Notes: generated from the sequence alone by a model not told the origin. A stretch of 64,000 nt of DNA from Trebonia sp963836195 (GCA_963836195.1 CAWIIX010000017.1:124001-188000); one strand, 5' to 3'; positions 36,907 to 47,202 are shown, numbered from the stretch's first letter. Numbers and translations are program-made.

Positions 36907-37170
36907 TGCCGCTCCTGCTCCGGGGTGCCGGGTACTGGCTGCACGCGCCCCTTGGCCTATTACGTTCCCCATTGGGCACAACGACATACCAGCGGTAAAT
37001 GTCCCGATTATCTCCCATTGATCCTGAAAGTTTGCTCTGGGTGGCCCGCCCGCGTCGGTGCAGGCAGGCCGGTCGGGAACCCGCCGACGGCAGCGCCAGG
37101 CCGGCCCAGGCGACCGCCCGCGCGCCCCCGGTCGCGGCCTGCGGCCGGCCGACGCCGGTAGCCTGTGCTG

Positions 37171-37365
37171 GTGCGGCTGACAATGTTCTGGGACCTGATG
37201 CGGGCGCAGTTCGGCGACGCCTACGCCGAGAGCGTGGCCAAGGATTACGTGCTGTCCGGCCTCGGCGGCCGCACGGTCAACAAGGCCCTCGCCGACGGCG
37301 AGGACGCGAAGGTCGTCTGGCGCGCGGTCTGCGACACCTTCAACATCCCCGAGTCGCTCAGGTAA
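37171..37365 (+). CDS. DUF3046 protein
   Basis: A 64-residue cytoplasmic protein beginning VRLTMFWDLMRAQFG with YAESVAKDYVLSGLGGRTVNKALADGEDAKVVWRAVCDTF, the complete DUF3046 signature. It is found next to recA in most actinobacteria, function unknown. GTG 37171 fits the family start; a GTG 6 bp upstream is possible. The TAA stop starts the A-rich side of a dispersed element. Confidence 0.9.
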   Translation: MRLTMFWDLMRAQFGDAYAESVAKDYVLSGLGGRTVNKALADGEDAKVVWRAVCDTFNIPESLR

Positions 37366-37409
37366 AAAAGCCAAACCCGTCATCTCGAACGGACCCTGGA
37401 TGACTCCCC
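37364..37409 (+). repeat. GAACGGACC dispersed element, copy c
   Basis: It begins at the DUF3046 stop: an A-rich run, then CCCGTCATCTCGAACGGACC and a TGACTC. The A-rich side abuts the stop codon, as with copies d and e. Confidence 0.7.
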
Positions 37410-37501
37410 GCCGCCCATAGCCCCCCAGCCCGGCCCGGCCCGGCCGCGTGGCGCCTCGCTTTCGGCCCGATCGAACGAATCGGCGTGTCTTGCCCATGCT
37501 C

Positions 37502-37513
37502 GAACAACCGTTC
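37502..37513. promoter_or_regulatory. LexA (SOS) box of recA
   Basis: GAAC-AACC-GTTC, within TCGAACAACCGTTCCA, matches the actinobacterial/Gram-positive SOS box. It lies just before a TATAGT-type -10, so LexA binding would block the recA promoter. Confidence 0.85.
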
Positions 37514-37524
37514 CACTATAGTGG
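37513..37524 (+). promoter_or_regulatory. recA -10 region inside a 12-bp palindrome
   Basis: CCACTATAGTGG is perfectly palindromic and contains TATAGT (37517-37522), the best -10 candidate upstream of recA. Confidence 0.55.
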
Positions 37525-37708
37525 TGACTGCCGGACGGCGAGCGGCCATCCGGAGCGCGTTCTCGCTGTCCGTGCGGAGCGGCACGGGAATGGCCCCGGG
37601 AATGTCAGTGGCGGCGCGTAGCGTGTGGTGATGGCGAGGGGCGAGGCACCCGGCGCCACTCAAGTTCCTCTGCAACCGCAGAAGCTATACAGATGGCAGG
37701 GAGTCCTC

Positions 37709-38791
37709 ATGGCACCAAGCGGCAAGTCGGCCCCGGATCGGGCCGGCGACAAGGAGAAGGCGCTCGAGGCGGCGCTCCTCCAGATCGATCGGCAGTTCGG
37801 CAAGGGCTCGATCATGCGGCTCGGCGAGGAGACGCGCGTCCCGGTCGAGGTGATCCCCTCCGGGTCGATCGCCCTCGACGTGGCCCTCGGCATCGGCGGC
37901 TACCCGCGCGGCCGCATCGTCGAGATCTACGGGCCGGAGAGCTCCGGCAAGACGACCATCGCGCTGCACGCGGTGGCGAATGCGCAAAAGGGCGGCGGGA
38001 TCGCCGCGTTCATCGACGCGGAGCACGCGCTCGACCCCGAGTACGCGCAGAAGCTCGGCGTGGACACCGAGGCGCTGCTGGTCTCCCAGCCGGACACCGG
38101 CGAGCAGGCGCTGGAGATCATGGACATGCTGATCCGCTCCGGCGCGATCGACATCGTGGTCGTCGACTCGGTGGCCGCCCTCGTGCCCAAGGCGGAGATC
38201 GAGGGCGAGATGGGGGACAGCCACGTCGGCCTCCAGGCCCGGCTGATGTCCCAGGCCCTCCGCAAGATCACCGGTGCCGTCAGCAACACGAAGACCACCG
38301 CCATCTTCATCAACCAGCTGCGGGAAAAGGTCGGCGTCATGTTCGGCTCGCCGGAGACGACCACCGGCGGCAAGGCGCTGAAGTTCTACGCGTCGGTACG
38401 GCTGGACATCAGGCGGATCGAGACGCTCAAGGACGGCACCGACGCGGTCGGGAACCGGACCCGCGTCAAGGTCGTGAAGAACAAGATGGCGCCGCCCTTC
38501 AAGACCGCCGAGATGGACATCCTGTACGGGGTCGGGGTAAGCCGCGAGGGCGGGCTCATCGACCTCGGCGTCGAGCAGGGGATCGTCCGCAAGTCCGGCG
38601 CCTGGTACACCTACGAGGGCGACCAGCTCGGCCAGGGCAAGGAGAACGCGCGTAACTACCTCAAGGAGAACCCGGACCGGGCCGAGGAGATCGAGAAGCG
38701 GATCAAGGAGAAGCTCGGCGTCGGCCCCCGCCTGGACAACGACGCCACCGTCCCCGCGCCGGCCGTCCCGGTGCCCGCGGGCGGCGCGTGA
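37709..38791 (+). CDS. recA: Recombinase A
   Basis: A 360-residue RecA. The N-terminus is ALEAALLQIDRQFGKGSIMRLGE, Walker A is GPESSGKTTIAL, Walker B is VVVDSVAALVPKAEIEGEMGD, and loop 2 and the C-terminal domain are complete. I chose ATG 37709 (AGGGAG upstream). The frame is open further back, but those residues are unconserved. No intein is present. It is under an SOS box about 200 bp upstream and co-transcribed with recX through a stem-loop. Confidence 0.97.
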   Translation: MAPSGKSAPDRAGDKEKALEAALLQIDRQFGKGSIMRLGEETRVPVEVIPSGSIALDVALGIGGYPRGRIVEIYGPESSGKTTIALHAVANAQKGGGIAAFIDAEHALDPEYAQKLGVDTEALLVSQPDTGEQALEIMDMLIRSGAIDIVVVDSVAALVPKAEIEGEMGDSHVGLQARLMSQALRKITGAVSNTKTTAIFINQLREKVGVMFGSPETTTGGKALKFYASVRLDIRRIETLKDGTDAVGNRTRVKVVKNKMAPPFKTAEMDILYGVGVSREGGLIDLGVEQGIVRKSGAWYTYEGDQLGQGKENARNYLKENPDRAEEIEKRIKEKLGVGPRLDNDATVPAPAVPVPAGGA

Positions 38792-38803
38792 TAGGTCGCC
38801 AAG

Positions 38804-38845
38804 ACGGGGGAAGCATGGTCGGCGGCCTCCGGCCGCCTTCCCCGT
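38804..38845 (+). terminator. Stem-loop between recA and recX
   Basis: GGCGGCC-TCC-GGCCGCC nested in ACGGGGGAAG / CTTCCCCGT with a 5' bulge. It lacks a strong U-run, suggesting partial termination that keeps recX below recA. Confidence 0.6.
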
Positions 38846-38886
38846 AGTCTCGACGACGATATTTTCTCAGGACGCGGAGAAGGTCG

Positions 38887-39483
38887 ATGGCCCGCCGAAA
38901 AGAACCCCGGCCGCGCGGCGAAGGCCGCGATAGCGAGGACCGGGAGCAGGTCGATGAGGATCCGGAGGCGCGAGCACGGCAGGTGTGCCTGACGCTGCTG
39001 ACGTTCGCGCCCCGGACCCGGGCCCAGCTCGCCGTGGCGCTGCGCAAGCGGGGCATCCCCGATGAGGTGGCCGATGCCGTGCTCGCCCGGTTCGAGGACG
39101 TGGGCCTGATCGACGACGCCGCGTTCGCCCGGTCGTGGGTCGAGTCGCGGCATTACAGCCGGGGGCTGGCCGGGCGGGCGCTGAGCGCCGAGCTGAAGCA
39201 GCGCGGGGTGGCCGCCGACGAGATCAGGGCGGCCCTCGACGAGCAGCTCAGCCCCGACGCCGAGGCCGCCGCCGCCCGGCGGCTGGTGGAGCGGAGAATC
39301 CCCGGGACCAGGGGGCTGCCTGCCGACCAGCGGACCCGGCGGCTGGCCGGGATGCTCGCCCGTAAGGGGTACTCACCGGGGCTCGCCTACCGTGTGATCA
39401 GAGAGGCCCTGGAGGCGGAGGGGGAGAGCGCGACGCTAGAGGATGAGCCGTCGTTCGACTTCGAAGATTCAGATACAGAATGA
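38887..39483 (+). CDS. recX: Regulatory protein RecX
   Basis: A 198-residue RecA modulator. Three-helix repeats carry CLTLLTFAPRTRAQLAVALRKRGI, VGLIDDAAFARSWVESRH and GMLARKGYSPGLAYRVIREAL. It has an acidic tail and a charged N-terminal extension (RRKEPRPRGEGRDSEDREQ). It inhibits RecA filament growth, and its position directly after recA is standard. Confidence 0.93.
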   Translation: MARRKEPRPRGEGRDSEDREQVDEDPEARARQVCLTLLTFAPRTRAQLAVALRKRGIPDEVADAVLARFEDVGLIDDAAFARSWVESRHYSRGLAGRALSAELKQRGVAADEIRAALDEQLSPDAEAAAARRLVERRIPGTRGLPADQRTRRLAGMLARKGYSPGLAYRVIREALEAEGESATLEDEPSFDFEDSDTE

Positions 39484-39705
39484 CGCAAAATAACTACATA
39501 AAGCGAACTTTGGTTGCCACAGGGCGTATCTCCTTGCTCAAAACGTTATAAACGCTTAACCTCACGGCAGTGAAACGTTGCACGGCGCTGGCCGGTCATG
39601 AGCACGGTCGGCCTGATCGTCCCGGCCGTACCCCGCAGGCCGTCCGTTGCCGCGCAACGCCATCGCTTGGTTGTGACGGTTCGGTGCATAACGGAAGGGG
39701 CGACC

Positions 39706-41391
<1,686 letters not shown>

Positions 41392-41408
41392 CCGGCCGGC
41401 CACTCGCG

Positions 41409-41621
41409 TCAGCCGCGAGCGCGGTTCTCCCCGGTTGTTTCCGTCCACGCGATCCGCGCGCGCCGGCAGAACTCCACTGTCATCGCCTCATAAACCCGCT
41501 CCAGCTCGCGCCGCCCGACGGCGTTCTCCGGCACGTGCTCGAGCAGGCTGCGCACGCGCGCCCGCTCGTCCAGGAACGCCGGATCATCGAGATAGCTGAA
41601 ATCGCCAGCGTCGCTCTGCAA
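41409..41621 (-). CDS. Small hypothetical protein
   Basis: A 70-residue acidic/basic helical protein, SYLDDPAFLDERARVRSLLEHVPENAVGRRELERVYEAM, typical of small actinomycete proteins of unknown role. I chose TTG 41621; the frame is open to an ATG at 41738, but those extra residues have poor composition. It lies next to an XRE/DUF397 pair and might belong with it. Confidence 0.5.
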   Translation of the reverse strand: MQSDAGDFSYLDDPAFLDERARVRSLLEHVPENAVGRRELERVYEAMTVEFCRRARIAWTETTGENRARG

Positions 41622-41884
41622 TGTCTGCCCCCGTGCTGCGTGGTGGCGGCCATAGAACCCCTGGCCCCGCGCGGCCCCGCCGCTTTCGCAGGCGCGGGGC
41701 CAAGGGTTGCGACCGGCATGCTTCGGCGCGCAGAACAAGTCTCACAGGGCGAAGGCTCGTTCTGCAAGCTTTCATTTTGAATCTGACAAATAAAAATTTC
41801 GCATCGATGATTGCATTGAAAATGGCGCAGTGCAAGTCTTTCAGATCGGGTGCCAGAATCCTTCAGAGCGAGTTAGGTGGCGCG

Positions 41885-42772
41885 ATGGCCGACACATCGA
41901 CCGGGTCCACGGTTCCGCGTAGGCAACTGGGCCGCTACCTGCGCGACCTGCGGAACGCGGCCGGTCTCACGGTCCGGGACGCCGCCCGGGGCCTTGAGTG
42001 GTCTGAGGCGAAGATGTGGCGTATCGAGACCGGCCAGACCAGCCTTCGCAGCCTCGACGTCGAGGCCATGTGCCGCATCTACGGTGCCCAGCCGGACATG
42101 ACCACGGCGCTGATGAGCCTGGCCAAGGAGACCAAGGCGCGCGGCTGGTGGCACGCGTTCGCCGACGCTATGCCCGATTACTTCGACCTGTACATCGGGC
42201 TCGAAGCAGCGGCGTCACAGCTATTCGACTACAACGGGGCCTTGGTGACCGGTCTGTTCCAGACCGAGGGCTACGCGCGTACCCTCATCCGGAACGATAA
42301 CCCCGGCCTTGGCGACGCCGAGGTCGCCCGGAGAGTGCGTCTGCGGATGGCAAGGCAGGCAATCCTGCGCCGTCCGATCGATCCGCCTCTGCTCCAGGTA
42401 GCCGTGGACGAGTCGGTGCTGCGGCGTCCGGTGGGCGGGTCCGAGATTATGGCGGAACAGCTCGACCGTCTGGAGGAAGTCTCTGAGTTGCCCAACGTGT
42501 CGTTGCGGATGGTTCCGTTTTCGGCCCGGCTGCACCACGGCATGCTGGCGGGCCCGTTTACCCTCCTGAGGTTCCCGCCTAATGGCAGCGGCGGGGAGAG
42601 CGAGCCGCCTACTGTATACGCGGAGTTGCTCACGGGAGCGGTGTACCTAGATAAGCCCAGTGAGATAGAACGCTACAGTTTCGCGTTCAATGCCATCTGG
42701 CAACAAGCCCTTGACGAGCCGTCGTCGAGGGATCTGATACGGCAGGCACGGGAGGATCTGAGACATGGATAG
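41885..42772 (+). CDS. XRE-family regulator with DUF5753 domain
   Basis: A 295-residue protein. N-terminal helix-turn-helix: LGRYLRDLRNAAGLTVRDAARGLEWSEAKMWRIETGQTSLR. The C-terminal DUF5753 runs from YFDLYIGLEAAASQLFDYNGALVTGLFQTEGYAR to DLIRQAREDL. AGGTGG precedes ATG 41885. The stop overlaps the start of the DUF397 gene by 8 bp. Such pairs are numerous in streptomycetes and are thought to act in development or as toxin-antitoxin-like modules. The 150 bp upstream are markedly AT-rich. Confidence 0.9.
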   Translation: MADTSTGSTVPRRQLGRYLRDLRNAAGLTVRDAARGLEWSEAKMWRIETGQTSLRSLDVEAMCRIYGAQPDMTTALMSLAKETKARGWWHAFADAMPDYFDLYIGLEAAASQLFDYNGALVTGLFQTEGYARTLIRNDNPGLGDAEVARRVRLRMARQAILRRPIDPPLLQVAVDESVLRRPVGGSEIMAEQLDRLEEVSELPNVSLRMVPFSARLHHGMLAGPFTLLRFPPNGSGGESEPPTVYAELLTGAVYLDKPSEIERYSFAFNAIWQQALDEPSSRDLIRQAREDLRHG

Positions 42773-42941
42773 GGAGCACAGCGGCTGGCGAACCGCCAGC
42801 TACAGCAACGGTCAAGCCCAGTGCGTCGAGGTTGGACACGCGGTCACGACGATCGCGGTACGGGATACCAAGGACCCCTCAAGTGCGGTGCTGGCCGTTC
42901 CGGTCGAGGCGTGGCAGCGCTTCACCAGCTCGCTTAAGTGA
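42765..42941 (+). CDS. DUF397 protein
   Basis: A 58-residue protein, MDREHSGWRTASYSNGQAQC then VEVG, IAVRDTKDPS and WQRFTSSLK. This is the full DUF397 pattern (W-x-x-S-S/Y-S, C-V-E-V, V-R-D-S/T-K). It starts inside the last codons of the XRE gene, so the two are translationally coupled. It is the usual partner of DUF5753 regulators (BldB/WhiJ-like systems). Confidence 0.92.
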   Translation: MDREHSGWRTASYSNGQAQCVEVGHAVTTIAVRDTKDPSSAVLAVPVEAWQRFTSSLK

Positions 42942-42965
42942 CACCGACGGCGCGATGACAAGGAT

Positions 42966-43006
42966 CGGGGGTTGTTTGCGGTGCTGTCCACGGCAAACAA
43001 CCCCCG
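42966..43006. terminator. Bidirectional terminator
   Basis: 14-bp perfect arms CGGGGGTTGTTTGC / GCAAACAACCCCCG with a 13-nt loop, between DUF397 and the convergent hydrolase. Confidence 0.85.
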
Positions 43007-43031
43007 GTTACGTCTCAGTCGGGACGAGTCC

Positions 43032-43802
43032 TCAAGCCTCCGCGAACAGCGCCAGCACCGCCTCCGGGGTCTCCAGCTGCGGCAGGTGACCGGCGCCCGG
43101 TAGCAGCCGGAAGGACGCGCCCGGGATTGCCGCCGCGTACTCCTTGCCGTAGCCGGGGGTGACCATCCGGTCGGCCTCGCCCCACACCACCAGCGTGTCG
43201 GCGGTGATCCCGGATAGCCGCCCGGCCAGGCTCGGGTCGGACATCGAGGGGCCGCTATAGGCCGCCAGCGCCGCCCGGTTGCCGCCGAAGATCGCGCGCT
43301 GCGCGTCGGTCAGCGTCGACAGGTCGATCCGGTGCCCCTCCGGGTTGGCCCAGGAGAACTCCGCCACCTGGTCGAGCGTGAGTGACGGGAAGTCGGCCGG
43401 CGGATGCTCGGCGCTGACCAGCCCGGCCCCGTCGATGACGATCAGGCGGGACACCCGGTCGGGCGCGGCCAGCGCGACCTCGGCCGCGACCCAGCCGCCG
43501 ATCGAGTTGCCCGCGACGGTGACGCCGGTCAGGTCGAGCTCCGCCAGCAGGCGGCCGTAGACCTCGGCCAGCTTGCGCACGGAATCGAGTCCCTCCGGTC
43601 GCGGCGTGCCCCCGAACCCGGGGTTGACCGGGGTCAGCACGTGAACCGGGAACCGGACCGCCAGCTCGTCGGCGAACCCGGTAAAGGAATCAGGGCCGGC
43701 CCCGCCGTGCAGGAGCACGACCGGAGCGCCTGCGCCGCGCTCGGTGACGGTGACGGGAACGTCTCCGTAGGGCATGGACAGCGTGTAGGTACGCGAGGAC
43801 AT
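43032..43802 (-). CDS. Alpha/beta-hydrolase
   Basis: A 256-residue hydrolase. VVLLHGGAGPDSFTGFADEL (oxyanion), VTVAGNSIGGWVAAE (nucleophile Ser), LVVWGEADRMVTPGY (Asp) and PGAGHLPQLETPE (His) complete the triad. It lies 40 bp after the frameshifted cupin and is probably co-transcribed with it under the divergent TetR regulator. Substrate unknown. Confidence 0.88.
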   Translation of the reverse strand: MSSRTYTLSMPYGDVPVTVTERGAGAPVVLLHGGAGPDSFTGFADELAVRFPVHVLTPVNPGFGGTPRPEGLDSVRKLAEVYGRLLAELDLTGVTVAGNSIGGWVAAEVALAAPDRVSRLIVIDGAGLVSAEHPPADFPSLTLDQVAEFSWANPEGHRIDLSTLTDAQRAIFGGNRAALAAYSGPSMSDPSLAGRLSGITADTLVVWGEADRMVTPGYGKEYAAAIPGASFRLLPGAGHLPQLETPEAVLALFAEA

Positions 43803-43842
43803 TGCGAACTCCCTGGGTTGGATAAACGTCTGGACCGGGCGG

Positions 43843-44320
43843 CTACGCGCCCGCGTACTCGTCCGTCACCTCGGTGGCGTAGCGGCTCATGACCTCGCCG
43901 ACCGCCTCGGCCGACGGGGCGCCCGCCCGCGCCCGGGCCGGATCCGGCCAGCTCCCGCAGGTCACGGAAATACTGCACATACAGATCGGGGGTGAAGGTG
44001 TTCAGCAGCACCAGCGGCTCGTCGCCCGGGTTGGCGAACGTGTGCGGCGCCCCCGGCGGGATCATCGCCAGCGTCCCGGCCGGGGCGTCGTAGCTGTCGG
44101 GGCCGATCGTGAACCGGGCCGTCCCCGAGACGACGTAGAAGCCCTCGTCGTGCCGCGCGTGCCGGTGCTGCGGCGGCCCGGAGGAGTGCGGCGCCACCGT
44201 GATCTCGCCGACGCCGAGCCGGTGCCCGGTGGTGGAGCCGTCCTCCAGAATCCGCACGGTGGCCGGTCCCAGCCGGACGACCTCGCCGCCGTCCGGGCCG
44301 ACGATGGATTCCCTGATCAT
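43843..44320 (-). CDS. Cupin-domain protein, one frameshift
   Basis: A single beta-barrel cupin of about 158 residues. Metal ligands lie in PPQHRHARHDEGFYVVSG (His, His, Glu) and GAPHTFANPGDEP (His). The conserved C-terminus VMSRYATEVTDEY lies in another frame. Joining requires one indel in the GC-rich 43916-43945. GAGGAGAGG precedes ATG 44320. Such small cupins are often quinol or aromatic dioxygenases or binding proteins. It is divergent from tetR. Confidence 0.75.
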
Positions 44321-44360
44321 GACCTCTCCTCGCATCGAGAGCCGATATTCATAAGAGCTG

Positions 44361-44433
44361 ACTCTCATGACGATAGCTTGCCATCAAATAAAATGCAAGT
44401 ACACTCTCATGAAGAGAACGGACCTTCATGAGG
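44361..44433. promoter_or_regulatory. Probable TetR operators, with a GAACGGACC 9-mer
   Basis: ACTCTCATGA occurs at 44361-44370 and again at 44403-44412 (42 bp, about four turns apart), and a CTTCATGAGG at 44424-44433 resembles the inverse. They sit between the divergent cupin and tetR genes. GAACGGACC (44416-44424) lies between the last two. Confidence 0.6.
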
Positions 44434-44440
44434 GGATCGG

Positions 44441-45058
44441 ATGACGACGCTGACCGGCCAGGGCGGCCGCGCGAACCAGAAGGCGCGGACCCGCGCGGCC
44501 ATCGTCGACGCCTGCCGCGACCTGGTGCGCTCCGGTGCCGAGGTCTCGATGCCGGAGGTGGCCAGGCGAGCCCTGGTCTCCGAGGCCACTGCCTACCGGT
44601 ACTTCCCCGACCTGATCTCGCTCCTGCGGGAGGCGCTGGCAGGGGCCTGGCCGGAACCGGCCGAGGCGCTCGCCCCGGTCGCGGGGTCGGCCGACCCGGC
44701 CGCGCGGGTCGCCTTCGCCTGCGAGTACCTGCTCCGGGGGGTGCACGCCTACCAGGGCGCGGTCCGCGCGATGATGTCGCACACGATCACCGCGCCCGCC
44801 GACGCGCCAAACCGCCCCGGCATCCGGTTCGGCCTGATCGACTACGCGCTCGCCCCGTTCGAGCGTCCGACCGGCCCGGCCGCCGGGCCGGCCCTCGACC
44901 CGGAGGCCATGACCAGCCTCAAGCAGGAGCTGGCGGTGGTGGTCAGCGCCGAGGCGTTCTTCGTCCTGACCGACCTGTGCGGGCTCGCCCCCGACGACGC
45001 CATCACCAGCGCGGCGCGTACTGCGGCGACCCTGACCAGCGCGGCCTTCGCCGCCTAA
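44441..45058 (+). CDS. TetR-family transcriptional regulator
   Basis: A 205-residue repressor. The N-terminal TetR helix-turn-helix KARTRAAIVDACRDLVRSGAEVSMPEVARRALVSEATAYRYFPDLISLLREAL is complete. The C-terminal ligand domain is helical and family-neutral. The direct repeats in the divergent intergenic region suggest control of itself and of the cupin-hydrolase pair. The inducer is unknown. Confidence 0.88.
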   Translation: MTTLTGQGGRANQKARTRAAIVDACRDLVRSGAEVSMPEVARRALVSEATAYRYFPDLISLLREALAGAWPEPAEALAPVAGSADPAARVAFACEYLLRGVHAYQGAVRAMMSHTITAPADAPNRPGIRFGLIDYALAPFERPTGPAAGPALDPEAMTSLKQELAVVVSAEAFFVLTDLCGLAPDDAITSAARTAATLTSAAFAA

Positions 45059-45082
45059 GGGAAAACGGGACCGGCCAAGGGG

Positions 45083-45130
45083 ACGACGGGTCCGTTCGGG
45101 ATAACGATCTTGATCTTGATCTTGATCTCC
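45083..45130 (-). repeat. GAACGGACC dispersed element, copy d
   Basis: On the minus strand: four tandem GATCAA-type hexamers, then ATCCCGAACGGACCCG. It lies between two convergent stops (TetR and S9 peptidase), with the A-rich side 14 bp from the peptidase stop. Confidence 0.7.
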
Positions 45131-45144
45131 GCCTGCGGACGCCG

Positions 45145-47202
45145 CTACGAGAGCTTGATCGGCGCGACGCCCGGCGGGGTGAAGCCGAACACCTGGCCGT
45201 AGAACGCGAGCTCCGCCTCGAGGCTGGCGATGACCGTCTCCGCCTTGCGGAAGCCGTGCGACTCGCCCGCGAACGCGATGTAGGCGTGCGGGATGCCGTG
45301 CGCGGTCAGGTCGGCCGCGATCGCCTCGGACTGCGCCGGGGGGACGATCGGGTCGTCGAGCCCCTGCAGCAGCAGCACCGGGCAGGTCAGCGCGGTGACG
45401 TGCCCGACCGGCGCCCGCTCGGCGTACAGCGCGTCCGCCTCCGGCAGCGGGCCGATCAGCCCGTCCAGGTAGTGCGACTCGAAGTCGTGGGTGTCGACCG
45501 CGAACGGCCGCAGGTCGGACACGCCGTAGTAGGACGTCGCGGCCGAGAACACCGCCTTGGAGAGCCCGGTGAGCGCGGGGCCGCTGGTCACCGCGGCGAG
45601 GGCGGTCCAGCCGCCGGCCGAGCCGCCCCTGATGCCGAGCCGGCTCGCGTCCGCCTCGCCGGAGGCGGCCAGCGCGAGCGCGGCGTGCATCGCGTCGGCC
45701 ACGTCGACGATGCCCCACCGGCCGCGCAGCAGTTCCCGGTACGCCCGGCCGTACCCGGTCGAGCCGCCGTAGTTCACGTCGATGACGCCGATGCCGCGGC
45801 TGGTGAAGAACGCCTTCTCCAGGTTCACCACCGGCAGCGCGTTGGAGGTGGGGCCGCCGTGGATGAACACGACGAACGGCGGCCGCTCGCCGTCCGGCGC
45901 CGCCGCGTGCGGGTTGCCGGGCGGGTAGACGAGCGCGTGAATCACGCGTCCGTCCGGCCCGCCCGCCAGCTGCGCCGGCCGCGCGTCCGGCAGGTAGTCG
46001 GGGTCGGGCCCGGAGACCGACTGCTCCGACATGATCTCGAAGCAGGAGTCCGCCGCGGCGGGGAAGATCCGCAGCACCGCCCACGGGGCGGCCGGTCCGC
46101 CGGTCACGTTGGCGATCGTGGTGCCGGAGACGGCGAGCTCGGTGCGGCCGGTCCGGTAGCCGGGCAGGTGAATGTCGGCCAGCGTCCCCGTCGCCGGGTC
46201 GAGCGCCGCCAGTTGCAGCTCGCCGAGGCCGTGGAGCACCGCCAGGCTCCCGTCCGAGAGCAGCTCGAACGGCCGGCCGCCGAGCTCCCAGAGCGGCCCG
46301 GCGAACTCCTCCTCGGCCGGGTGCAGCGGCCGGGGGGCGGCCCCGGCCGCGGCGGCCACCTCGTACAGGTTCCACCAGCCGGACGCGTCGGAGATCGCGT
46401 ACAGGAACCCGTCGTCGCGCCAGCGCGGCGCCAGCACCGACTCCTGCGGGCCGCCCATGATCAGCGCCGAGTCGGCCACCCGGACGCCGCCGTCGGCCCC
46501 CGTCACGGCGCCGACGCGCAGCTCGGTCCCGTCCCAGGGCATCCGCGGATGATCCCAGTTGATCCACGCCAGCTTGGTGCCGTCCGGCGACGGGGTGGGG
46601 AACGCGAAGAAGTCCGCCCCGGTGACGAGAACCCGGATGGCTCCGCCGTCGGCGGCCGAGCCGTCGAGCGGGACCGCGACGATCGCCCGGTTCACCTTCA
46701 TGCCGCCGCCGGTGTGGAAGCCGGCCTCGGGCCGCCCGTCGTCCGGGCGGACCGTCTCCCGCACGCACCAGATCTCCCGGCCGTCGGGGGACAGGGTCAG
46801 GTCGGCGAACCGGAACCCGGCCCCGTCCGGCGTCAGCGGGGTCGGTTTCCCCGCCTCCGCGCCGGCCCCCGGCTGCCGGTACAGGCGCTGGTCGGCGAAG
46901 TTGGCGAAGACGAGATCGAACCGGCCGGGCTCGTCCGCCGACGGCACCGGCAGGTATGACCGGCCGCCGTACTCATGCACCCGGGTGCGCGCGTACCAGG
47001 GGGCGGCCAGCAGCTCGCGCGGCTCGTCGGAGGGACCGGCCGAGGCCATGATCGTGACCCGCCCGCCTTCGTCCGGGCGGCTCTCCTGCCACCACACCTC
47101 CTCGCCCGCGAAGGCGGGGAACCCGACCTTGGTCGCCCCCCGCGCCACGTCGGCGGCGCTGATCGGCGACTTCCAGGTTCCGTAGGCAGCGATGTCGGTC
47201 AT
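45145..47202 (-). CDS. S9-family prolyl oligopeptidase-like peptidase
   Basis: A 685-residue cytoplasmic acyl-aminoacyl/dipeptidyl peptidase. The N-terminal ~400 residues form a beta-propeller with WD-like repeats. The C-terminal hydrolase has IRGGSAGGWTALAA (Ser), LLQGLDDPIVPP (Asp) and FAGESHGFRKAE (His). There is no signal peptide. It is divergent from miaB, with only about 58 bp between starts. Substrate not predictable. Confidence 0.9.
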   Translation of the reverse strand: MTDIAAYGTWKSPISAADVARGATKVGFPAFAGEEVWWQESRPDEGGRVTIMASAGPSDEPRELLAAPWYARTRVHEYGGRSYLPVPSADEPGRFDLVFANFADQRLYRQPGAGAEAGKPTPLTPDGAGFRFADLTLSPDGREIWCVRETVRPDDGRPEAGFHTGGGMKVNRAIVAVPLDGSAADGGAIRVLVTGADFFAFPTPSPDGTKLAWINWDHPRMPWDGTELRVGAVTGADGGVRVADSALIMGGPQESVLAPRWRDDGFLYAISDASGWWNLYEVAAAAGAAPRPLHPAEEEFAGPLWELGGRPFELLSDGSLAVLHGLGELQLAALDPATGTLADIHLPGYRTGRTELAVSGTTIANVTGGPAAPWAVLRIFPAAADSCFEIMSEQSVSGPDPDYLPDARPAQLAGGPDGRVIHALVYPPGNPHAAAPDGERPPFVVFIHGGPTSNALPVVNLEKAFFTSRGIGVIDVNYGGSTGYGRAYRELLRGRWGIVDVADAMHAALALAASGEADASRLGIRGGSAGGWTALAAVTSGPALTGLSKAVFSAATSYYGVSDLRPFAVDTHDFESHYLDGLIGPLPEADALYAERAPVGHVTALTCPVLLLQGLDDPIVPPAQSEAIAADLTAHGIPHAYIAFAGESHGFRKAETVIASLEAELAFYGQVFGFTPPGVAPIKLS

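Noticed and set aside
36091..37497. N-terminally extended septum-formation protein starting at 37497
   Set aside because: The extension would overlap the DUF3046 gene on the other strand and reads through the dispersed element; ATG 36906 is the natural start.
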